The notes under the pieces: generated by a model
The model's input: the letters and a program-made list of their open reading frames with translations, nothing else
Database searches by the model: none
What the model was told of the DNA's origin: nothing
Program-made: the position numbers and the translations under genes
Shown: positions 58,081-64,000 of the stretch, in pieces
Layout of the letters: each line of letters opens with the position of its first letter
Position numbering within the stretch: the first letter of the stretch is position 1
Source: Porites lobata
Lineage: Eukaryota; Cnidaria; Anthozoa; Scleractinia; Poritidae
Direction: 5' to 3'
Length of the DNA stretch: 64,000 nt
Assembly (NCBI GenBank): GCA_942486035.1
Contig: CALNXK010000015.1
Location: forward strand, 3,496,501-3,560,500

Positions 58081-59080
58081 AAATTTGCATATTTTAAAAC
58101 GGGTTAACCCAAGATTCTCGTCATCAGTTCCAAATATCTTTCGAGCCTACTTTTCTGTACAAGAGACCTTGGTTTTGTCGTTTGATTAAGTTGTTTTGTC
58201 AAAAGGAGGCTTTTTAGTCCATAAAAACGACATTTTACTATCGTCGAAAAATTTGCATATTTTAAAACGGGTTAACCCAACATTCTCGTCATCAGTTCCA
58301 AATATCTTTTGAGCCTACTTTTCTGTAAAAGAGACCTTTTTTTTCTTGTTTGGTCATGTTGTTTTGTTCAAGGGAGGCTTTTTAGCCCATAAAAACGACA
58401 TTTTACTATAGTCGAGAAATTTGCATATTTTAAAACGGGTTAACCCATGATTCTGGTCATCAGTTCCAAATATTTTTAGAGCCCTCTTTTCTTTTCAAGA
58501 GACCTTGGTTTTGACGTTTGATCATGTAGTTTTGTCAAAAGGAGGCTTTTTAGTCCATAAAAACGACATTTTACTATAGTCGAGAAATTTGCATATTTTA
58601 AAACGGGTTAACCCATGATTCTCGTCATCAGTTTTAAATATCTTTCAAGCCTACTTTTTTGTACAAGAGACTGGATTTCTTGTTTTATCATGTTGTTTTG
58701 TCAAAAGGAGGCTTTTTAGTCCATAAAAACGGCAGTTTACTATAGTCTAGAAATTTGCATATGTTAAAGCGGGTTAACCCATGATTCTGGTCATAAGTTC
58801 CAAATATATTTCGAGCCTAGTTTTCCGTACAAGAGACCTTGGTTTTGTCGTTTGATAATGTTGTTTTGTCAAAAGGAGGCTTTTTAGTCCATTAAAGCGA
58901 CATTTTACTATAGTTGAAGAATTTCCATATTTCAAACCGGGTTAACCCATGATTCTCGTCAAAAGTTCCAAATATCTTTTGAGCCTAGTTTTCTGTACAA
59001 GAGACCTTGGTTTTGTCGTTTGATCATGTTTTTTTGTCAAAAGGAGGCTTTTTAGTCCTTAAAAACGACATTTTACTATA
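53240..59080. repeat. 30-monomer (5040-bp) segmental duplication in the satellite
   Basis: The block from about 53240 to 54060 matches about 58280 to 59080 through several shared rare variants in the same order: GTAAAAGAGA(T/C)CTTTTTTT at 53285 and 58325, TTAGAGCCCTCTTTTCT, GACGTTTGATCATGTAG, ACGGCAGTTTACTATAGTCT and TTTCGGGCC/TTTCGAGCCTAGTTTTC. The offset is 5040 bp at the first landmark and 5039 at the second. Confidence 0.75.
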
Positions 59081-62000
59081 GTCGAGAAATTTGCATATTT
59101 TAAAACGGGTTAACCCATGATTCTCGTCATCAGTTTCAACTATCTTTTGGGCCTCTTTTTCTGTACAGGAGACCTTGGTTTTCTCGTTTAATCATGTTGT
59201 TTTGTCAAAAGGAGGCTTTTTAGTCCATAAAAACGACATTTTACTATAGTCGAAAAAATTGCATATTTTAAAACGGGTTAACCCATTACTCTCTTCAAAA
59301 GTTCCAAATATCTTTCGAGCCTACTTTTCCGTACAAGAGACCTTGGTTTTGTCCTTTGATTATGGTGTTTTGTCAAAAGGAGGCTTTTTAGTCCATATAA
59401 ACGACATTTTAATATAGTCGAAAAATTGGCATATTTTAAAACGAGTTAACCCACGATTCTGGTCAGAAGTTCCAAATATCTTTCGAGCGATAAATTTTTG
59501 TACAAGAGAAATTGGTATTGTCGTTAGATCATGTTGTTTTGTCAAAAGGAGGCTTTTTAGTCCGTAAAAACGACATTTTACTATAGTCGAAAAATTTGCA
59601 TATTTTAAAACGGGTTCACCCATAATTCTTGTCAAAAGTTCCAAATATCTTTTGATCCTCCTTTTCTGTACAAGACACCCTGGTTTTGTCGTTTGATCAT
59701 GTTTTTTTGTCAAAAGGAGGCGTTTTAGTCCTTAAAAACGACATTTTACTATAGTCGAGAAATTTGCATATTTTAAAACGGGTTAACCCATGATTCTGGT
59801 CGTCAGTTCCAAATATTTTTCCAGCCCTCTTTTCTGTTCAAGAGACCTTTGTTTTGACGTTCGATCATGTTTTTTTGTCAAAAGGAGGCTTTTTAGTCCG
59901 TAAAAACGACATTTTACTATAGTCAAAAAAATTTCCATATCTTAAAACGGGTTCACCCATAATTCTTGTCAAAAGTTCCAAATATCTTTTGATCCTCCTT
60001 TTCTGTACAAGACACCTTGGTTTTGTCGTTAGATCATGTTGTTTTGTCAAAAGGAGGCTTTTTAGTCCGTAAAAACGACATTTTACTATAGTCGAAAAAT
60101 TTGCATATTTTAAAACGGGTTCACCCATAATTCTTGTCAAAAGTTCCAAATATCTTTTGATCCTCCTTTTCTGTACAAGACACCTTGGTTTTGTCGTTTG
60201 ATCATGTTTTTTTTGTCAAAAGGAGGCTTTTTAGTCCATAAAAACGGCATTTTACTATAGTCGAAAAATTTGCATATTTTAAAACGGGTTAACCCATGAC
60301 TCTGGTCAAAATTTCCAAATATCTTTCGAACGTACTTTTCTGTACAAGAGATTTTGGTTTTGTCTTTTGATCATCTTGTTTTGTGAAAAGGAGGCTTTTT
60401 AGTGCATAAAAACGACATTTTACTATAGTCGAGCAATTTGCATATTTTAAAACGGGTTAACCCATGGTTCTCGTCAAAAGTTCCAAATATCTTTCGAGCC
60501 TACTTTTCTGTACAAGAGACCTTGGTTTTGTCGTTTCATCATGTTGTTTCGTCAAAAGGAGGCTTTTTAGTCCATAAAAACGACATTTTACTATAGTCGA
60601 AGAAATTGCATATTTTAAGACGGTTTAACCCATGATTCTCGTCATCAGTTCCAAAAACCTTTCGAGCCTACTTTTGTGTATTAGAGACCTTGGTTTTCTC
60701 GATTAATCATGTTGTTTTGTCAAAAGGAGTCTTTTTAGTCCATAAAAACGACATCTTACTATAGTCGAAGAAATTGCATATTTTAAGACGGTTTAACCCA
60801 TGATTCTCGTCATCAGTTCCAAATATATTTCGAGCCTACTTTTCTGTACAAGAGACCTTGGTTTTGTCGTTTGATCATGTTGTTTTGTCAAAAGGAGGCT
60901 TTTTAGTCCATAAAAACGGCATTTTACTATAGTCGAAAAATTTCCATATTTTAAAACGGGTTATCCCATGAATCTCGTCAAAATTTCCAAATATCTTTCG
61001 AGCCTACTTTTCTGTACAAGAGACCTTGATTTTGTCGTTTGATCATTTTGTTTTGTCAAAAGGAGGCTTTTTAGTCCATAAAAACGACATTTCACTATAG
61101 TCGAAAAAATTGCATATTTTAAAACGGGTTAACCCATGATTCTCGTCAAAAGTTCCAAAAATCTTTCGAGCCTACTTTTGTGTACTAGAGACCTTGGTTT
61201 TCTCGATTGATCATGTTGTTTTGTCAAAAGGAGTCTTTTTAGTCCATAAAAACGACATCTTACTATAGTCGAGAAATTTGCATATTTTAAAGCGGGTTAA
61301 CCCATGATTCTGGTCATCAGTTCCAAATATCTTTCGTTCCTACTTTTCTGTTCAAGAGACCTTGGTTTTGTCGTTTTATCATGTTGTTTTGTCGAAAGAA
61401 GGATTTTTAGTCCATAACAACGACATTTTACTATAGTCGAAAAATTTGCATATTTTAAAACGGGTTAACCCATGATTCTAGTCAAAAGTTCCAAAAAGCT
61501 ACCGAGTTTACTTTTCTGTAAAAGAGACCTTGGTTTTGTTGTTTGGTCATGTTGTTTTGTTCAAAGGAGGCTTTTTAGTCCATATAAACGACATTTTACT
61601 ATAGTCGGGAAATTTGCAAATTTTAAAACGCGTTAACCCATGATTCTCGTCAAAAGTTCCAAATATCTTTCGAGCCTACTTTTCTGTACAAGAGACCTTG
61701 CTTTTGTCGTTTGATCATGTCGTTTTGTCAAAAGGAGGCTTATTAGCCCATAAAAACGACATTTTAATATAGTCGAAAAATTTGCATATTTTAAAAGGAG
61801 TTAACCCACGATTCTCGTCAGAAGTTCCAAATATCTTTCGAACCTATTTTTCTGTACAAGAGAAATTGGTATTGTCGTTTGATCATGTTGTCTTGTCAAA
61901 AGGAGGGTTTTTAGTCCATGAAAACGACATTTTACTATGGTCGAAAAATTTGCATATTTTATAACGGGTTAACCCATGATTCTCGTCAAAAGTTCCAAAT

Positions 62001-64000
62001 ATCTTTCCAGCCTACTTTTCTGTACAAGTGAAATTGGTGTTGTCGTTTGATCATGTTGTTTTGTCAAAAGGAGGCTTTTTAGTCCATAAAAACGACATTT
62101 TACTATGGTCGAAAAATTTGCATATTTTAAAACGGGTTAACCCAAGATTCTCGTCATCAGTTCCAAATATGTTTCGAGCCTACTTTTCTGTAGAAGAGAC
62201 CTTGGGTTTGTCGTTTGGTCATGTTGTTTTATCAAAAGGAGGCTTTTTAGTCCATATAAACGACATTTTACTATAGTCGAGAAATTTGCATATTTTAAAA
62301 CGGGTTAACCCATGATTCTCGTCATAAGTTTCAAAAATCTTTCGAGCCTACTTTTCTGAACAAGAGACCTTGGTTTTGTCGTTTGGTCATGTTGTTTTTT
62401 CAAAAGGAGGCTTTTTAGTCCATATAAACGACATTTTACTATAGTCGAGAAATTTGCATATTTTAAAACGCGTCCACTCATGATTCACGTCATCAGTTCC
62501 AAATATCTTTCGAGCCTACTTTTGCGTTCAAGAGATCCTTGGTTTTGTCGTTTGATCGCGTTGTTTTCTCAAAAGGAGGCTTTTTAGCCCATAAAAACGA
62601 CATTCTAATATAGTCGAAAAATTTGCATATTTTAAAACAAGTTAACCCACGATTCTCGTCAGAAGTTCCAAATATCTTTCGAGCCATACTTTTTTGTACA
62701 AGAGAAATTGGTATTGTCGTTTGATCATGTTGTTTTGTCCAAAGGAGGCTTTTTAGTCCATGAAAACGACATTTTACTATAGTCGAAAAATTGGCATATT
62801 TCAAAACGGGTTAACCCATGACTTTCTTAATAAGTTCCAAATATCTTTCGAGCCTACTTTTGTGTAAACCAGACCTTGGTTTTGTCGCTTCTTTGATTAG
62901 GTTGTTTTGTCAAAAGGAGGCTATTTAGTCCATAAAAACGACATTTTACTATAGTAAAAAAATTTACATATTTTAAAACGGGCTAACCAATGATTCTCGT
63001 CAAAAGTTTCAAAAATCTTTCGAGCCTACTTTTCTGTACAAGAGGCCTTGGTTTTGTCGTTTGGTCATGTTGTTTTGTCAAAATTACGCTTTTTAGTCCA
63101 TATAAACGACATTTTACTATAGTCGAGAAATTTGCACATTTTAAGACGCGTTCACCCATGATTCTCGTCATTAGTTGCAAATATCTTTCGAGCCTACTTT
63201 TCTTTACAAGAGGCCTTGGTTTTGTCGTTTGATCATGTTGTTTTGCCAAAAGGAGGCTTATTTGTCCATAAAAGCGACATTTTGTTATAGTCGAAAAATT
63301 TGCATATTTTAAAACGGGTTAACCCATGATTCTCGTCAAAAGTTCCAAAAATCTTTCGAGCCTACTTTTCTGTACAAGAGACCTTCGTTTTGTCGTTTGG
63401 TTATGTTGTTTTGTCAAAAGGAGGCTTTTTAGTCCATGTAAACGACATTTTAATATAGTCGAGAAATTTGCATATTTTAAAACGGGTTAACCCATGATTC
63501 TCGTCATCAGTTCCAAATATCTTTCCAGCCTACTTTTCTGTACAAGAGACCTTGGTTTTGTCGTTTGATCATGTTTTTTTGTCAAAAGGAGGCTTTTTAG
63601 TTCATAAAAACGACATTTTACTATAGTCGAGAAATTTGCATATTTTAAAAAGGGTTAACCCTTGATTATCGTCATCAGTTCCAAATATCTTTCGAGCCTA
63701 CTTTTCTGTACAAGAGACCTTGCTTGTGTCGTTTGATCATGTTGTTTTGTCAAAAAGAGGCTTTTTAGTCCATAAAAACGACATTTTACTATAGTCGAAA
63801 AATTTGCATATTTTAAAACGAGTTAACCCATGATTCTCGTCAGAAGTTCCAAATATCTTTCGAGCCTACTTTTCTGTACAAGAGACCTTGGGTTTGTTGT
63901 TTGATGATTTTGTTTTGTCAAAAGGAGGCTTTTTAGTCCATAAAAACGACATTTTACTATAGTTGAAGATTTTGCCTATTTTAATACTAGTTAACCCATG

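Larger units (their letters stand above)
37078..64000. repeat. 168-bp tandem satellite array, about 155 monomers
   Basis: The period is 168 bp; GTTCCAAATATCTTTCGAGC recurs at 46873, 47041 and 47209. Common monomer landmarks in order: GTTCCAAATATCTTTCGAGC, TACTTTTCTGTACAAGAGAC, CTTGGTTTTGTCGTTTGATC, ATGTTGTTTTGTCAAAAGGA, GGCTTTTTAGTCCATAAAAA, CGACATTTTACTATAGTCGA, AAAATTTGCATATTTTAAAA, CGGGTTAACCCATGATTCT. Monomers from 37 to about 41.5 kb are markedly diverged; from about 42 kb they are homogeneous. Two insertions (38173-38347 and 39227-39830) lie in the diverged part. The array runs past the window end. Open frames up to 117 codons occur because the period is divisible by three. Confidence 0.97.

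Noticed and set aside
59360..60149. 117- and 94-codon minus-strand open frames in the satellite
   Set aside because: They are repeat read-through, with a period of 56 codons and stops lost at GGTTCACCC variants; there is no independent coding evidence.
37078..64000. CRISPR-like array of regular repeats
   Set aside because: There are no unique spacers between conserved short repeats; whole 168-bp monomers are tandem and the DNA is eukaryotic.
1..64000. tRNA, rRNA or viral gene content
   Set aside because: I looked for recognisable tRNA arms, rRNA cores and viral proteins and found none; only LINE reverse-transcriptase relics are present.

Overview
The window is animal nuclear DNA. Genes are split by GT-AG introns, coding density is very low, and most of the sequence is satellite, degenerate simple repeat and short non-autonomous DNA transposons. 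The repeat landscape (many hairpin MITE-like families, an AT-rich background, CR1/jockey-like LINE relics) resembles an anthozoan cnidarian such as a stony coral. That placement is inference from style, not from a species marker.

Region by region: 1-2.1 kb holds the end of a piggyBac-like MITE and an inverted, isolated exon of a mitochondrial-type cytochrome P450. From 2.17 to 11.49 kb lies one complete plus-strand cytochrome P450 gene of the mitochondrial clan. It has nine coding exons whose phases all join, giving 560 codons plus stop (523 from an internal Met), with intact I-helix, ExxR, PERF-like and heme-Cys motifs and a poly(A) signal. Its introns carry several transposons with identifiable target duplications. 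From 11.5 to 16.5 kb there is a decayed LINE reverse transcriptase and MITE-rich sequence. From 16.85 to 23.7 kb lies degenerate TGAC repeat DNA that matures into a 64-bp minisatellite, interrupted by two MITE insertions. A few splice-flanked open stretches (13.9, 15.4, 17.2 and 23.9 kb) might be exons of an unrecognised small gene.

From 24.175 to 29.548 kb is a 5.4-kb imperfect palindrome whose right arm is interrupted by a pogo/Tigger-like element that itself contains two smaller elements. At 30.68-31.34 kb are the last two exons of a glucose-6-phosphate dehydrogenase gene, with a TAA where the family has the Tyr of its terminal T-Y-K-W motif. No upstream exons were found, so this is probably a pseudogene fragment. 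The stretch 31.4-37.1 kb holds MITEs and one unidentified candidate exon.

From 37.08 kb to the window end is a tandem satellite of about 168-bp monomers, roughly 155 copies. It is divergent and transposon-invaded at its left edge and more homogeneous to the right. It shows multi-monomer periodicities, including a block repeated at exactly 5040 bp (30 monomers). Monomer size, scale and higher-order structure make it a candidate centromeric or heterochromatic satellite. Only the P450 can be called a convincing intact gene. I see no operon-like or multi-gene system.
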